A DNA stretch of 64,000 nucleotides from Hyphomicrobiales bacterium (GTDB lineage: Bacteria > Pseudomonadota > Alphaproteobacteria > Rhizobiales > Rhizobiaceae), in the NCBI GenBank assembly GCA_900471485.1, contig UCEU01000041.1:62001-126000 (forward strand), in the 5' to 3' direction. How positions within the stretch are numbered: the first letter of the stretch is position 1; every line of letters starts with the position of its first letter. A program made the translations under genes and the position numbers. Shown in pieces: positions 34,688 to 43,773 of the stretch. The notes beneath the pieces are model-generated. The model searched no databases. It was not told the origin of the DNA and saw only the letters and a program-made list of their open reading frames with translations.

Positions 34688-37600
34688 TCAGGCCGCGTCC
34701 TCGATATCCTCGTTGCGCTTGCTCGGCACGTAGTTGAGCACCGGCCCGAGCCAGCGCTCGACCTCGGAGATCTCCATGCCCTTGCGGCCGGCATAATCCT
34801 CGACCTGATCGCGCTCCACCTTGGCAACGCCGAAGTAGTAGGCGTCGGGATGGCCGATATAGATGCCTGACACGGACGAGCCCGGCCACATGGCGTAGCT
34901 CTCGGTGAGCTTCACGCCGGCGGCGTTTTCAGCATCGAGCAGTGCGAACAGCGTCTTCTTCTCGGTGTGATCGGGCTGCGCCGGATAGCCGGGCGCCGGG
35001 CGGATACCGGCATATTCCTCGGTGATCAGCTGCTCCTTGCTGAGCGCCTCATCCTTGGCATAGCCCCAATATTCGCGGCGCACCTCTTCGTGCATGCGCT
35101 CGGCAAACGCCTCCGCGAAGCGGTCGGCCAGTGCCTTGACGAGGATCGACGAGTAATCGTCGTTGGCGCGCTCGAAGCGCTCGGCGATCGCCACTTCCTC
35201 GATACCGGCAGTGACGACGAAGCCGCCGACGTAGTCCTGCACGCCGCTGTCGACAGGCGCCACGAAGTCCGACAGCGCCACGTTCGGCCGCCCGTCGCGC
35301 TTCGAAAGCTGCTGGCGCAGCGTGTAGAAGGTCGCGAGATCTTCCTTGCGGCTATCATCCTTGAACAGGCGGATATCGTCGCCGACAGCGCCGGCCGGCC
35401 AGAAGCCGATCACGGCGCGCGGACGGAACCACTTCTCGTCGATGATCTTCTTCAGCATCGCCTGCGCATCCGCCCAGAGCGCGCGCGCCGCCTCGCCCTG
35501 CTTCTCATCCTCGAGAATGGCAGGATAGCGGCCCTTCAGTTCCCAGGTCTGGAAGAAAGGCGTCCAGTCGATGTATTCGGCGAGCGTCGCCAGATCGTAG
35601 TCCTCGAACACCTTGGTTCCGAGAAAGCTCGGCTTGGCGGGCGCGTAAGCGGCCCAATCGACCTTCTGGGCGTTCTCGCGGGCACGCGCCAGCGGCAGGC
35701 GCACCTTCTCGGCCTCGCTGCGGGCATGGGCCGCGGCAACCTTGGCGTATTCGGCGCGGATATCGGTGATGTAGCCGTCACGGTTTTCGGGCGACAGCAG
35801 CGACGAGACAACGCCGACCGCGCGGCTGGCATCGGTGACGTAGACCGTCTGGCCCTTGTTATAGCCGGGATGGATCTTCACGGCCGTATGGACGCGGCTG
35901 GTCGTGGCGCCGCCGATCAGGAGCGGCAGGTCCAGACCCTGGCGTTCCATTTCGGCCGCCACATGCACCATCTCGTCGAGCGACGGCGTGATCAGGCCCG
36001 ACAGGCCGATGACGTCGACCTTTTCGGCCACCGCCGTCTCCAGGATCTTCGTCGCCGGCACCATGACGCCGAGGTCGATGATCTCGTAATTGTTGCAGGC
36101 AAGCACGACGCCGACGATGTTCTTGCCGATATCGTGAACGTCGCCCTTCACGGTCGCCATCAGGATCTTGCCGGCCGACTTGCGGTCGTCGCCGCCGTTC
36201 AGCCGCTTCTCTTCTTCCATGTAGGGAAGGAGCACGGCCACGGCCTGCTTCATCACGCGTGCCGACTTGACGACCTGCGGCAGGAACATCTTGCCCGAGC
36301 CAAACAGATCACCAACCACGTTCATGCCGGCCATGAGCGGGCCTTCGATGACATGCAGCGGACGGGCCGCGGCAAGGCGCGCCTCTTCCGTATCGGCATC
36401 GATATATTCGGTGATGCCGTTGACCAAAGCGTGTTCAAGCCGCTTTTCGACCGACCATTCGCGCCAGGAGAGATCCTGCACGCGTCCCTCGCGGGCAGCC
36501 CCGCCACGGAACTTCTCGGCCACTTCGAGCAGGCGCTCGGTCGCATCGGCGCGACGGTTCAGCACCACGTCCTCGCAGGCCTCGCGCAGTTCGGCGTCGA
36601 TCTGGTCATAGACCGCGAGCTGGCCGGCATTGACGATGCCCATGTCCATGCCCGCCTGGATGGCGTGGTAGAGGAACACGGCATGCATCGCCTCGCGCAC
36701 CGGCTCGTTGCCGCGGAACGAGAAGGAGAGGTTCGAAACGCCGCCGGAGATATGCACCAGCGGCATCGTCTTGCGGATCGTGCGCGTCGCTTCGATGAAA
36801 TCGACGCCGTAATTGTTGTGCTCTTCGATGCCGGTCGCAACCGCGAAGACGTTAGGGTCGAAGATGATGTCTTCGGGCGGGAAGCCGGCCTTTTCGGTGA
36901 GCAGCTTGTAGGCGCGCGTGCAGATCTCGACCTTGCGGTCATAGGTATCTGCCTGGCCGGTCTCGTCGAAGGCCATGACGACGACTGCCGCGCCATAGGC
37001 ATGCAGCAGCCTCGCCTGCGCGAGAAAATTCTCCTCGCCCTCTTTCAGCGAGATCGAGTTGACGATCGGCTTGCCCTGAACCCGCTTCAGGCCGGATTCG
37101 ATGATCGAGAACTTGGAACTGTCGATCATGACGGGCACGCGAGCGATATCCGGCTCGGCGGCGATCAGGTTCAGGAACTCGACCATCGCCTTTTCGGAAT
37201 CGATCAGGCCTTCGTCCATGTTGATGTCGATGATCTGCGCGCCGTTCTCCACCTGGTCGCGCGCGACATCGAGCGCCGCCGTGTAATCGGCATTGGTGAT
37301 CAGCTTGCGGAAGCGCGCCGAGCCCGTGACGTTGGTGCGCTCGCCGACGTTGACGAAGGGGATGTCCTTGGTGAGCTCGAAGGGCTCGAGGCCCGACAGC
37401 GACATGAAGGGACGATGCTCGGGGATCGGACGCGGCTTGTACTTGGCCACGACCTCGGCGATTGCCTTGATATGTTCAGGCGTCGAGCCGCAGCAGCCGC
37501 CGACGATGTTGACGAGGCCTTCGCGGGCGAACTCGTCGATCTGCGCCGCCATCAGCTCGGGCGTCTCGTCATACTGGCCGAACTCGTTGGGAAGGCCGGC

Positions 37601-38482
37601 ATTCGGATAGGCGCAGATGAAGGTATCGGCAACGCCAGACAGCTCCTGCAGGTGCGGACGCATGGCGTTGGCGCCGAGCGCGCAGTTCAGGCCGATCGTG
37701 AATGGGTTGGCGTGGCGCACCGAGTTCCAGAAGGCAGACGGCGTCTGGCCCGACAGCGTGCGGCCGGAAAGGTCGGTGATTGTGCCTGAGATCATGACCG
37801 GCAGGCGGATGCCCTTGGCCTCGAAGCGCTCCTCGCAGGCGAAGATCGCAGCCTTGGCGTTCAGCGTATCGAAGATCGTCTCGATCAGGATGATATCGGC
37901 GCCGCCATCGATCAGGCCGTCGATCTGTTCGGCATAGGCGATCCGCAGGTCGTCGAAGGTGATCGCGCGAAAGCCCGGATTGTTGACGTCGGGCGAGATC
38001 GAGGCCGTGCGGTTGGTCGGGCCGATGGCGCCGGCCACGAAACGACGGCGGCCATCCTCGCGCTCGGCGCGGATGCAGGCGCGGCGCACGACTTCGGCGC
38101 CTTCCTTGTTCAGCGCATAGACCTCGCCTTCCATTGCATAGTCCGCCTGCGCGATGCGGGTGGAGGAGAAGGTGTTGGTCTCGAGAATATCAGCGCCGGC
38201 CTTGGCGTATTTGTAGTGGATCTCCTCGATCGCATCCGGCTGCGAGAGGATCAGAAGGTCGTTGTTGCCCTTCTGGTGACAGGCGCAGCCGATGAAGCGG
38301 TCGCCGCGGAAATGATCCTCGTCGAAACCCAGCCCCTGGATCTGCGTGCCCATGGCGCCGTCAAGGACGAGAATGCGTTCGCCGGCGGCTTTCCTGAGCG
38401 CTGCAAACACTTCACTGCCGTCGCGCTTTTCCCCTTCGGGGCCAAACAGATTGTTGAACACGGGCGGACTCCTTGACGTCAT
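34688..38482 (-). CDS. metH: Cobalamin-dependent methionine synthase
   Basis: Cytoplasmic enzyme of 1264 residues, full length for MetH, which moves a methyl group from 5-methyltetrahydrofolate to homocysteine through cobalamin. Domains in order: homocysteine-binding with zinc Cys in LNCALGA (about 267) and GGCCGST (about 326-328); pterin-binding (about 370-640, with DEGLIDSEKAMVEFLN); cobalamin cap and binding with GDVHDIGKNIVGVVL (His ligand near 781); and the C-terminal SAM-dependent reactivation domain with RPAPGYPAQPDH (about 1162) and ESYAMWPGSSVSGIYIG. The start is ATG at 38482. A perfect palindrome 24 bases upstream is a probable operator. No SAM riboswitch is visible. Confidence 0.97.
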   Translation of the reverse strand: MTSRSPPVFNNLFGPEGEKRDGSEVFAALRKAAGERILVLDGAMGTQIQGLGFDEDHFRGDRFIGCACHQKGNNDLLILSQPDAIEEIHYKYAKAGADILETNTFSSTRIAQADYAMEGEVYALNKEGAEVVRRACIRAEREDGRRRFVAGAIGPTNRTASISPDVNNPGFRAITFDDLRIAYAEQIDGLIDGGADIILIETIFDTLNAKAAIFACEERFEAKGIRLPVMISGTITDLSGRTLSGQTPSAFWNSVRHANPFTIGLNCALGANAMRPHLQELSGVADTFICAYPNAGLPNEFGQYDETPELMAAQIDEFAREGLVNIVGGCCGSTPEHIKAIAEVVAKYKPRPIPEHRPFMSLSGLEPFELTKDIPFVNVGERTNVTGSARFRKLITNADYTAALDVARDQVENGAQIIDINMDEGLIDSEKAMVEFLNLIAAEPDIARVPVMIDSSKFSIIESGLKRVQGKPIVNSISLKEGEENFLAQARLLHAYGAAVVVMAFDETGQADTYDRKVEICTRAYKLLTEKAGFPPEDIIFDPNVFAVATGIEEHNNYGVDFIEATRTIRKTMPLVHISGGVSNLSFSFRGNEPVREAMHAVFLYHAIQAGMDMGIVNAGQLAVYDQIDAELREACEDVVLNRRADATERLLEVAEKFRGGAAREGRVQDLSWREWSVEKRLEHALVNGITEYIDADTEEARLAAARPLHVIEGPLMAGMNVVGDLFGSGKMFLPQVVKSARVMKQAVAVLLPYMEEEKRLNGGDDRKSAGKILMATVKGDVHDIGKNIVGVVLACNNYEIIDLGVMVPATKILETAVAEKVDVIGLSGLITPSLDEMVHVAAEMERQGLDLPLLIGGATTSRVHTAVKIHPGYNKGQTVYVTDASRAVGVVSSLLSPENRDGYITDIRAEYAKVAAAHARSEAEKVRLPLARARENAQKVDWAAYAPAKPSFLGTKVFEDYDLATLAEYIDWTPFFQTWELKGRYPAILEDEKQGEAARALWADAQAMLKKIIDEKWFRPRAVIGFWPAGAVGDDIRLFKDDSRKEDLATFYTLRQQLSKRDGRPNVALSDFVAPVDSGVQDYVGGFVVTAGIEEVAIAERFERANDDYSSILVKALADRFAEAFAERMHEEVRREYWGYAKDEALSKEQLITEEYAGIRPAPGYPAQPDHTEKKTLFALLDAENAAGVKLTESYAMWPGSSVSGIYIGHPDAYYFGVAKVERDQVEDYAGRKGMEISEVERWLGPVLNYVPSKRNEDIEDAA

Positions 38483-38505
38483 TATAAAGACAAGCCGCCC
38501 AAATC

Positions 38506-38525
38506 ACATAAAGATATCTTTATGT
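38506..38525. promoter_or_regulatory. Perfect 20-bp palindrome ahead of metH
   Basis: ACATAAAGATATCTTTATGT reads the same on both strands. It lies 24 bases upstream of the metH start and 110 bases upstream of the AGE isomerase start. It resembles the operators of ArsR-family SahR regulators, which control metH, ahcY and metF in proteobacteria, as I remember the ATAAAGAT/ATCTTTAT core. The regulator is not in this window. Confidence 0.65.
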
Positions 38526-38634
38526 CAATATATCAGCGACAATTTCGCCATTGCCGACGCACGGCGGATGACAGACTCGAACGCCCCCTATATAGGCAAT
38601 TTCAAAGCATTGTGTATGAAATCGGAGGAGTATC

Positions 38635-39894
38635 ATGGCACCTGCAATCGGCGACGCCGCGCTCGGCAACTGGACCACACGCACCTACCACCGCGACTGG
38701 CTCGTCGCCCAGGCCAATGGCCTGTTCGATTTCTTCCAGCATGACTCCATCAATCCCAAGGGTGGCTTCTACGATCTCGACGACACCGGCAAGCCGCTCG
38801 ACGCCGAAGGCCAGGTGCGTCCGATCCACATCGCCTCGCGTGCCGTCCATTGCTTCTCGATCGGCACCCTGCTCGGCCGCCCCGGAGCCTCCGATGTCGT
38901 CGATCACGGCATGCAGTACATCTGGAACCACCACCGGGACCGGAAGAACGGCGGCTATTTCTGGTCGCTGAACAATGACGGCCCCGTCGACACCAACAAG
39001 CAGGGCTACGGCCACGCCTTCGTGCTCTTGGCCGCCTCCTCCGCCAAGACCATCGGCCACCCGCTTGCGGACGGCATGCTCGCCGATATCACCGAGGTGC
39101 TGAACACCCGCTTCTGGGAAGACAAGCACGGCGCCATCGCCGAGGAATTCACCGCCGACTGGCAGCCGCTCGACGGCGGCACCTATCGCGGCCAGAACTC
39201 CAACATGCACCTGACCGAGGCCCTGATGGCCGCCTTCGAGGCAACCGGCAACCGCGATTACCTCACCAAGGCCGAAAGCATCGCCGACCTCGTCATCCGC
39301 CGCGCCGCCGGCTCCGTCGACTGGCGCGTCGCCGAGCACTTCGACACAGAGTGGAAGCTCGACAAGACCTACTATCACCCGAACGAGATGTTCCGCCCAG
39401 CCGGCACCACGCCCGGCCACTCGCTGGAATGGGCGCGCCTGCTGCTGCAGCTCTGGGCGCTCGGCGGCAAGAAGCTGGAATGGCTGCCGGATGCCGCCAA
39501 GGGCCTGTTCTCGCAGGCAATGGCGCTCGGCTGGGACGACGAAAAGGGCAGCTTCTTCTACACGCTCGACTGGGAAGACCGCCCGGACAAGCGCCAGAAG
39601 ATGTGGTGGCCCGCCTGCGAGGGTGCGGCCGCCGCCCACTATCTCAACGAACACCTGCCGAGCGACTACCACGAAGAGAGCTACCGCAAGATCTGGAACG
39701 TCATCGAGCGCCGCTTCATCGACCACAAAAACGGCGGCTGGCACGAGGAACTGACGGAAGACATGGTCCCCGCCCACACCATCTTCCCCGGCAAGGGCGA
39801 CATCTACCACGCCCTGCAAGCCTGCCTCATCCCCCTCTTCCCGGCGACCGGCAGCCTGACCAAGGTGATCCCGGAAGCCGGTGGCAAGATCTGA
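38635..39894 (+). CDS. AGE family epimerase/isomerase (mannose isomerase-like)
   Basis: Sugar isomerase of 419 residues with the (alpha/alpha)6 barrel of the N-acylglucosamine 2-epimerase superfamily. Visible features are YGHAFVLLAASSAK (conserved His), GGTYRGQNSNMHLTEALMAA with an RGQNSNMH motif, PGHSLEWARLLLQ, and MWWPACEGAAAAHYL with the C-terminal catalytic His in AHTIFPGKGDIYHALQ. The length and motifs fit bacterial D-mannose/glucose isomerases (YihS-like), as characterised in Agrobacterium. A GGAGGAG box precedes the ATG. It is divergent from metH and has its own terminator. Substrate inferred from family: mannose or a related aldose. Confidence 0.9.
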   Translation: MAPAIGDAALGNWTTRTYHRDWLVAQANGLFDFFQHDSINPKGGFYDLDDTGKPLDAEGQVRPIHIASRAVHCFSIGTLLGRPGASDVVDHGMQYIWNHHRDRKNGGYFWSLNNDGPVDTNKQGYGHAFVLLAASSAKTIGHPLADGMLADITEVLNTRFWEDKHGAIAEEFTADWQPLDGGTYRGQNSNMHLTEALMAAFEATGNRDYLTKAESIADLVIRRAAGSVDWRVAEHFDTEWKLDKTYYHPNEMFRPAGTTPGHSLEWARLLLQLWALGGKKLEWLPDAAKGLFSQAMALGWDDEKGSFFYTLDWEDRPDKRQKMWWPACEGAAAAHYLNEHLPSDYHEESYRKIWNVIERRFIDHKNGGWHEELTEDMVPAHTIFPGKGDIYHALQACLIPLFPATGSLTKVIPEAGGKI

Positions 39895-39904
39895 CACTGA
39901 ACAA

Positions 39905-39938
39905 GGCGGCGCCGCATCCACGGCGCCGCCTTTATTTC
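39905..39938 (+). terminator. Rho-independent terminator of the AGE isomerase gene
   Basis: Perfect 10-bp stem GGCGGCGCCG (39905-39914) / CGGCGCCGCC (39921-39930) with TTTATTTC tail. It also lies at the 3' end of the converging hypothetical gene. Confidence 0.85.
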
Positions 39939-40515
39939 ACGACGAAGGAATGCGCGGCTCCTCGACCAGATAGAACTCCGCGACCGGTGTAACGTCGGAG
40001 ACGAAGAAGCCGAAGTTCGATTGCTCCTTGGGATCGACGTGGCCTTCGTCGAAATTCAGCCGATCAAAGCTCTCGAAGCGGCTTTCGAAATGCCTGAAGC
40101 TGCTGGAGGAGATCAGCGATGGATTGGGGTCAGCCTGCCCGAACGACAGGCCGTCCTCGAAATCGCTGGGCTTGCCGCGGATTTCCTGAAGTTCGAAACC
40201 GAAACCGATCCAAGCGAGCCCGCTCTCGTTCACCGCCACCACGCGCAGATGAAACGAGCCCGGCACCGTTGCGTTCAGCTCGGCGGGTTTGGCGAAGCGG
40301 ATCACCAGCGTCACCGGCGCGAGACTGTCGAACGCCTCTCGAATCTCGATCGGATCCTCTCGCGTGCCAGCGCCTGATATGGACAGGATGCGGAAGCCGC
40401 CGAGTTCGTCGGAGAAAGAATAGCCCCCCGCATACCAGCGACCGTCATCGGCCCGCCCGGCGCTGATCAGCGCCAGGGAAAGCAACGCCGCAAGAATTCG
40501 CCAACGACGCGTCAT
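39937..40515 (-). CDS. Hypothetical periplasmic protein
   Basis: Secreted protein of 192 residues with signal peptide TRRWRILAALLSLALISAG, cleaved after GRA. The mature part has GYSFSDELGGFRILSISGAG, an Ig-like or beta-sandwich pattern, and GSFHLRVVAVNESGLAWIGFGFE. I do not recognise the family with confidence, but proteins of this kind with SFSDELGGF and RILSISG segments occur in Rhizobiales as conserved hypotheticals. The start at 40515 is chosen for the signal peptide; an AGGATCG site precedes it. Divergent from the monooxygenase-fold gene. Confidence 0.72.
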   Translation of the reverse strand: MTRRWRILAALLSLALISAGRADDGRWYAGGYSFSDELGGFRILSISGAGTREDPIEIREAFDSLAPVTLVIRFAKPAELNATVPGSFHLRVVAVNESGLAWIGFGFELQEIRGKPSDFEDGLSFGQADPNPSLISSSSFRHFESRFESFDRLNFDEGHVDPKEQSNFGFFVSDVTPVAEFYLVEEPRIPSS

Positions 40516-40687
40516 CGATCCTGTTCCCTGATCGAGAGAGCGGCAGCATACATGGAATTTTAACTGCGCGCGATGCGCAACCGGATAGAGCCGGCGCAAT
40601 GAATTTCGCGCGCACGAAACCATCATCGGTGCTACCGTGCGCCCGGGCTTCCCCACGAAACATGTGAGTGCAACGCAGGAGCGGAAC

Positions 40688-40957
40688 ATGACGACAGTGT
40701 TCGTACGGCATGAGGTTTCGGACTATACGGCCTGGCGCAAGGTGTATGACGGCTTCCGTTCGGTGCAGGCGGCAAACGGCGTGATATCAGAGGCGGTCTA
40801 CCAATCCGCCGACAACCCCAACGACATCACCGTCACCCACGAATTCGCGACACACGAAGCCGCGAAAGCCTTCATGCAGCTGGAGGAGCTTCGCTCGGCG
40901 ATGCGCACCGGCGGCATCGTCGGCGCCCCCACCGTCTGGGTCGTCGAGAAGGCATAA
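40688..40957 (+). CDS. Antibiotic biosynthesis monooxygenase-fold protein
   Basis: Small protein of 89 residues with the dimeric ferredoxin-like ABM fold: TTVFVRHEVSDYTAWRKVYD, then YQSADNPNDITVTHEFAT and a helix AKAFMQLEELRSAM. Relatives include small oxygenases and cyclases, and many with unknown roles. An AGGAG box precedes the ATG. It is isolated from any biosynthetic cluster. Function is not assignable. Confidence 0.78.
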   Translation: MTTVFVRHEVSDYTAWRKVYDGFRSVQAANGVISEAVYQSADNPNDITVTHEFATHEAAKAFMQLEELRSAMRTGGIVGAPTVWVVEKA

Positions 40958-40964
40958 AGCCGCG

Positions 40965-40990
40965 CCGGCCCGATCGGCATCACGGGCCGG
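40965..40990. terminator. Hairpin between converging genes
   Basis: Perfect stem CCGGCCCG (40965-40972) / CGGGCCGG (40983-40990) in the gap between the ABM-fold and UPF0303 genes. No T-run, so termination strength is doubtful. Confidence 0.45.
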
Positions 40991-41009
40991 AACTCTTCCG
41001 TACGGCGAT

Positions 41010-41501
41010 TTACGCCAGACGCAGCGCGTCCAGATCCTTGGCCAGCATCAGCGCCAGCGCCTCGACGACGAGATTGTGGTCGTCGCGCTGCGGCAGGCCG
41101 GAAACGGTCACCGAGCCGATACAGCCCGTACCCTTGACGTTGATCGGGAAGCTGCCGCCATGCGGCGCGTAGTCGGCATCCGAAAGACCGTTGTCGGCCA
41201 CGGTCTTGCCCTTGGCCTTGAGGTCGAGGCCGATGGCATAGCTGCTGCGGAAGTAGCGCAGCACCAGATTGCGCTTGCGGCGCACCCACTGGACATTGTC
41301 GGGCGTCACACCGGGAAGAGCGACGTAGAAGACAGGCATCGAATGCAGGTTGATGTCGATGGCAATACCGAGACCGCGCTCGGACCCCAGCTCCTGCAGC
41401 AACTTGCCGAGCTGCCAGGCCGTCGTCAGATCGAAGCTGTCGAAGCGCAGCACCTTCTCCTGCTCGGCAATGCGTGCAAGGTCGTCGTCCGGCATGGTCA
41501 T
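41010..41501 (-). CDS. UPF0303 / GlcG-HbpS-like (heme-degrading domain) protein
   Basis: Cytoplasmic protein of 163 residues of the UPF0303 family, related to the GlcG/HbpS fold. Family segments are FDSFDLTTAWQLGKLLQELG, IAIDINLHSMPVFYVALPG, RRKRNLVLRYFRSSYAIGLDL, and YAPHGGSFPINVKGTGCIG. The fold is associated with heme binding or hydration but no experimental function is known to me for this subfamily. It ends the minus-strand series of racemase/reductase genes after an 86-base gap and may have its own promoter. Confidence 0.85.
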   Translation of the reverse strand: MTMPDDDLARIAEQEKVLRFDSFDLTTAWQLGKLLQELGSERGLGIAIDINLHSMPVFYVALPGVTPDNVQWVRRKRNLVLRYFRSSYAIGLDLKAKGKTVADNGLSDADYAPHGGSFPINVKGTGCIGSVTVSGLPQRDDHNLVVEALALMLAKDLDALRLA

Positions 41502-41587
41502 GTCTGTTTCCTCTCCTTGAATGCTTTTTGTTGAGCATCGTCAGGAGAGCGAAAAAGTAAAGCGGAATCGTGGTGATACGGCCGCGT

Positions 41588-42199
41588 CTAGAGCTTCGGC
41601 GTCAACATCTCGAAACGGTCGCGGATGGTGCTGCAGGTATCGCCGCCGAGCCGCGCAATGGCATCGAGCGCGGCCGGATCGACCCGCAGCCGCTCGGGAT
41701 CGACGACGCCGTCCCGGTAATGCGCATAGACAATCTCGCCCATGATGATCTGCCTTGACTTGCCGAGCTCCAGCGTCACATGCCGTTTGCACTCGAAGGC
41801 CGCCGGCGCCTCGGCGATATAGGGCGACGCCACCTTCGTGCCCGGCACCGCCGTCAGCCCGGCATGCTTCAGCTCGTCGACCCCGCGCGGATATTTCGAG
41901 CCGCAGACATGCATGGCCTCGGCAATCGCGAAGGAGACGATGTTGACGGTGAAGACCTCGGTCATGCGGATATTGTGGCCGGTATCCTTGAAGGACATGT
42001 CGGGATTGTTCTCGACGCCCAGCGCCAGGATCGGCGGATCGGCCGACAGGCAATTGAAGAAGCTGAACGGCGCCGCGTTGATGCGGCCGTTCTCGTCCAC
42101 GGTCGTCACAAGCGCGATCGGCCGCGGCACGACGGTGCCGATCATCAGCTTGTAGCGCTCGCGCTCGCTGAGACTTTCGAAATCGAAGGAAATGGACAT
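41588..42199 (-). CDS. Flavin reductase family protein
   Basis: FMN-binding split-barrel protein of 203 residues, of the DIM6/NTAB family. The N-terminal motif GTVVPRPIALVTTVDENGRINAAPFSFFN is diagnostic, and TGHNIRMTEVFTVNIVSFAIAEAMHVC is the second strand/helix region. Such proteins reduce FMN for a two-component monooxygenase or bind FMN for redox chemistry. It follows the racemase gene after six bases and probably belongs to the same operon as the ABC transporter. No oxygenase partner is in the window. Confidence 0.9.
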   Translation of the reverse strand: MSISFDFESLSERERYKLMIGTVVPRPIALVTTVDENGRINAAPFSFFNCLSADPPILALGVENNPDMSFKDTGHNIRMTEVFTVNIVSFAIAEAMHVCGSKYPRGVDELKHAGLTAVPGTKVASPYIAEAPAAFECKRHVTLELGKSRQIIMGEIVYAHYRDGVVDPERLRVDPAALDAIARLGGDTCSTIRDRFEMLTPKL

Positions 42200-42205
42200 G
42201 TCGGT

Positions 42206-42946
42206 TCAGCCTGCTGCCTGCATGGGTGCGAACCGGCTCATCTCGCCGGCAAAGGGTTTAGCAAGCGGCGCCGCATAGGAGCCACGCTTGCTGGTGGACA
42301 GACCCAGCGACACCAGCGCCTCGGCCTGCTTGACGGCTGCGGCGACGCCATCGACGACGGGCACGCCATAGATTCCCTGCAGTTCGCGGGCCAGATCCGT
42401 CATCCCGGCGCAGCCGAGCACGATCGCCTCCGCGCCATCTTCAGACAGCGCCCGCTCGATCTCGGCGCGAAGCTTGCCGATCGCGCCCGACGCCTCATCC
42501 TCAAGCTCCAGCACCGGAATGTCAGACGCGCGGACCTTCGCCCGGTCGCCCATGCCATAGCGGCGCACGAGATTGTCGATCAGCACCCGCGAACGCTCCA
42601 GCGTCGTCACCACGGTGAAGCGCTGCGCCAGAAAGCCTGCGGTGGCGACGGCGGCCTCGCAAAGCCCGAGCACCGGCACATCGGCGAAACTGCGCGCCGC
42701 CTCCAGCCCCGTATCGTCGAAGCAGGCGATGACAGCGGCGTCATAGGACCCTGCCCGCTCCTTGAGTTCCGTCAAGAGGCCGGGAATGGCGAGCGCCCCG
42801 TCATAATGCCCCTCGATCGACACCGGCCCCATTCTTGAAGTGGCGGCGATGATCTCGGTGCCGGTGGCGGCAACGAGCCGTGCGGCGGTCGCCGCCTTCT
42901 CGGTCATGCTTGATGTCGTGTTCGGATTGACGATCAGGATGCGCAT
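42206..42946 (-). CDS. Aspartate/glutamate (hydantoin) racemase family protein
   Basis: Cofactor-independent racemase-fold protein of 246 residues. The start MRILIVNPNTTSSMTEK and the two catalytic Cys (IACFDDTGLEAA near 75 and VLGCAGMTDLA near 177) match the hydantoin racemase/maleate isomerase group, where two Cys act as acid and base. It is downstream of two permease genes (gap of four bases) and precedes the flavin reductase. The context suggests it acts on a compound brought in by the importer, such as a hydantoin or amino acid. Confidence 0.87.
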   Translation of the reverse strand: MRILIVNPNTTSSMTEKAATAARLVAATGTEIIAATSRMGPVSIEGHYDGALAIPGLLTELKERAGSYDAAVIACFDDTGLEAARSFADVPVLGLCEAAVATAGFLAQRFTVVTTLERSRVLIDNLVRRYGMGDRAKVRASDIPVLELEDEASGAIGKLRAEIERALSEDGAEAIVLGCAGMTDLARELQGIYGVPVVDGVAAAVKQAEALVSLGLSTSKRGSYAAPLAKPFAGEMSRFAPMQAAG

Positions 42947-42950
42947 GCGA

Positions 42951-43772
42951 TCAGCTTGTCTTTGCCTGGCGCCCGCGCAGCATCATCATGATACCGAGCG
43001 CGACGAGAATGATGGTGAAGGAAAACAGCGTCGTCACCGTGCCCAGCGCATAGAGTACCGGCGTCGTCACGTTGGTCGTCATCCCGTAGATCTCCAGCGG
43101 CAGCGTGTTGTAGCTGCCAGAGGTCATCAGCGTGCGGGCGAACTCGTCATAGGAGAGCGTGAAGCCGAACAGGCCGACGCCGATCAGGCTGGGCGCGATC
43201 ATCGGCAGCACGACATGCACGAACGTCTGCCACGAGCTCGCCCCGAGATCGCGCGCCGCCTCTTCGTAAGCCGGCGAGAAGCGGTTGAAGACGGCGAACA
43301 TGATCAGCACGCCGAAGGGCAGCGTCCATGTCAGATGCGCGCCGAAGGCAGATGAGTACCATGCCGGCTTCAGCCCGCCCTGCTGGAACACCACGCCGAT
43401 GCCGAGCGAGATGATGATCGACGGCACCACGAGGCTGGCAACCGTCGCGTAGAACAACAGCGTCGCACCACGAAACCGGCGGCGGAAGGCAAGGCCCGCG
43501 AGCAACGACACCACGACGGTGACGACCATGACCATCAGGCCCAGCGAGAAGGAGCGGCGGAACGAAGCCCCGAAATCGCCCACCGCCTGCTTTTCGAACA
43601 GGTTGAAGAACCAGTGGACGGAGACCCCGTTGAGCGGGAATGTCAGGCCGCCATCCGGCCCCTGGAAGGAGAGGATGAGGATCGCCGACAGCGGGCCGTA
43701 GAGGAACAGCACGAAGACGATGAAGAAGGCGGCGAGCACGTAGAATTCGAGGGTGCGCTTTTCGTGGCTCAT
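42951..43772 (-). CDS. ABC transporter permease (PotC-like)
   Basis: Inner-membrane permease of 273 residues with six helices. N-terminal LEFYVLAAFFIVFVLFLYGP is the first helix. The coupling loop is YEEAARDLGASSWQTFVHVVLPMIAPS. It follows the other permease directly (stop and start one base apart) and precedes the racemase. It belongs to the importer with the Tat-exported binding protein. Confidence 0.92.
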   Translation of the reverse strand: MSHEKRTLEFYVLAAFFIVFVLFLYGPLSAILILSFQGPDGGLTFPLNGVSVHWFFNLFEKQAVGDFGASFRRSFSLGLMVMVVTVVVSLLAGLAFRRRFRGATLLFYATVASLVVPSIIISLGIGVVFQQGGLKPAWYSSAFGAHLTWTLPFGVLIMFAVFNRFSPAYEEAARDLGASSWQTFVHVVLPMIAPSLIGVGLFGFTLSYDEFARTLMTSGSYNTLPLEIYGMTTNVTTPVLYALGTVTTLFSFTIILVALGIMMMLRGRQAKTS

Positions 43773-43773
43773 C

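Noticed and set aside
34967..37789. A 940-codon plus-strand open frame inside metH
   Set aside because: Antisense shadow of a high-G+C gene; the protein is Arg/Asp/Gly-rich with no family pattern, while the minus strand is a complete MetH.
38483..38634. SAM or cobalamin riboswitch ahead of metH
   Set aside because: The gap is only 152 bases, holds the palindrome, and shows none of the conserved cores that I can recognise for these riboswitches.
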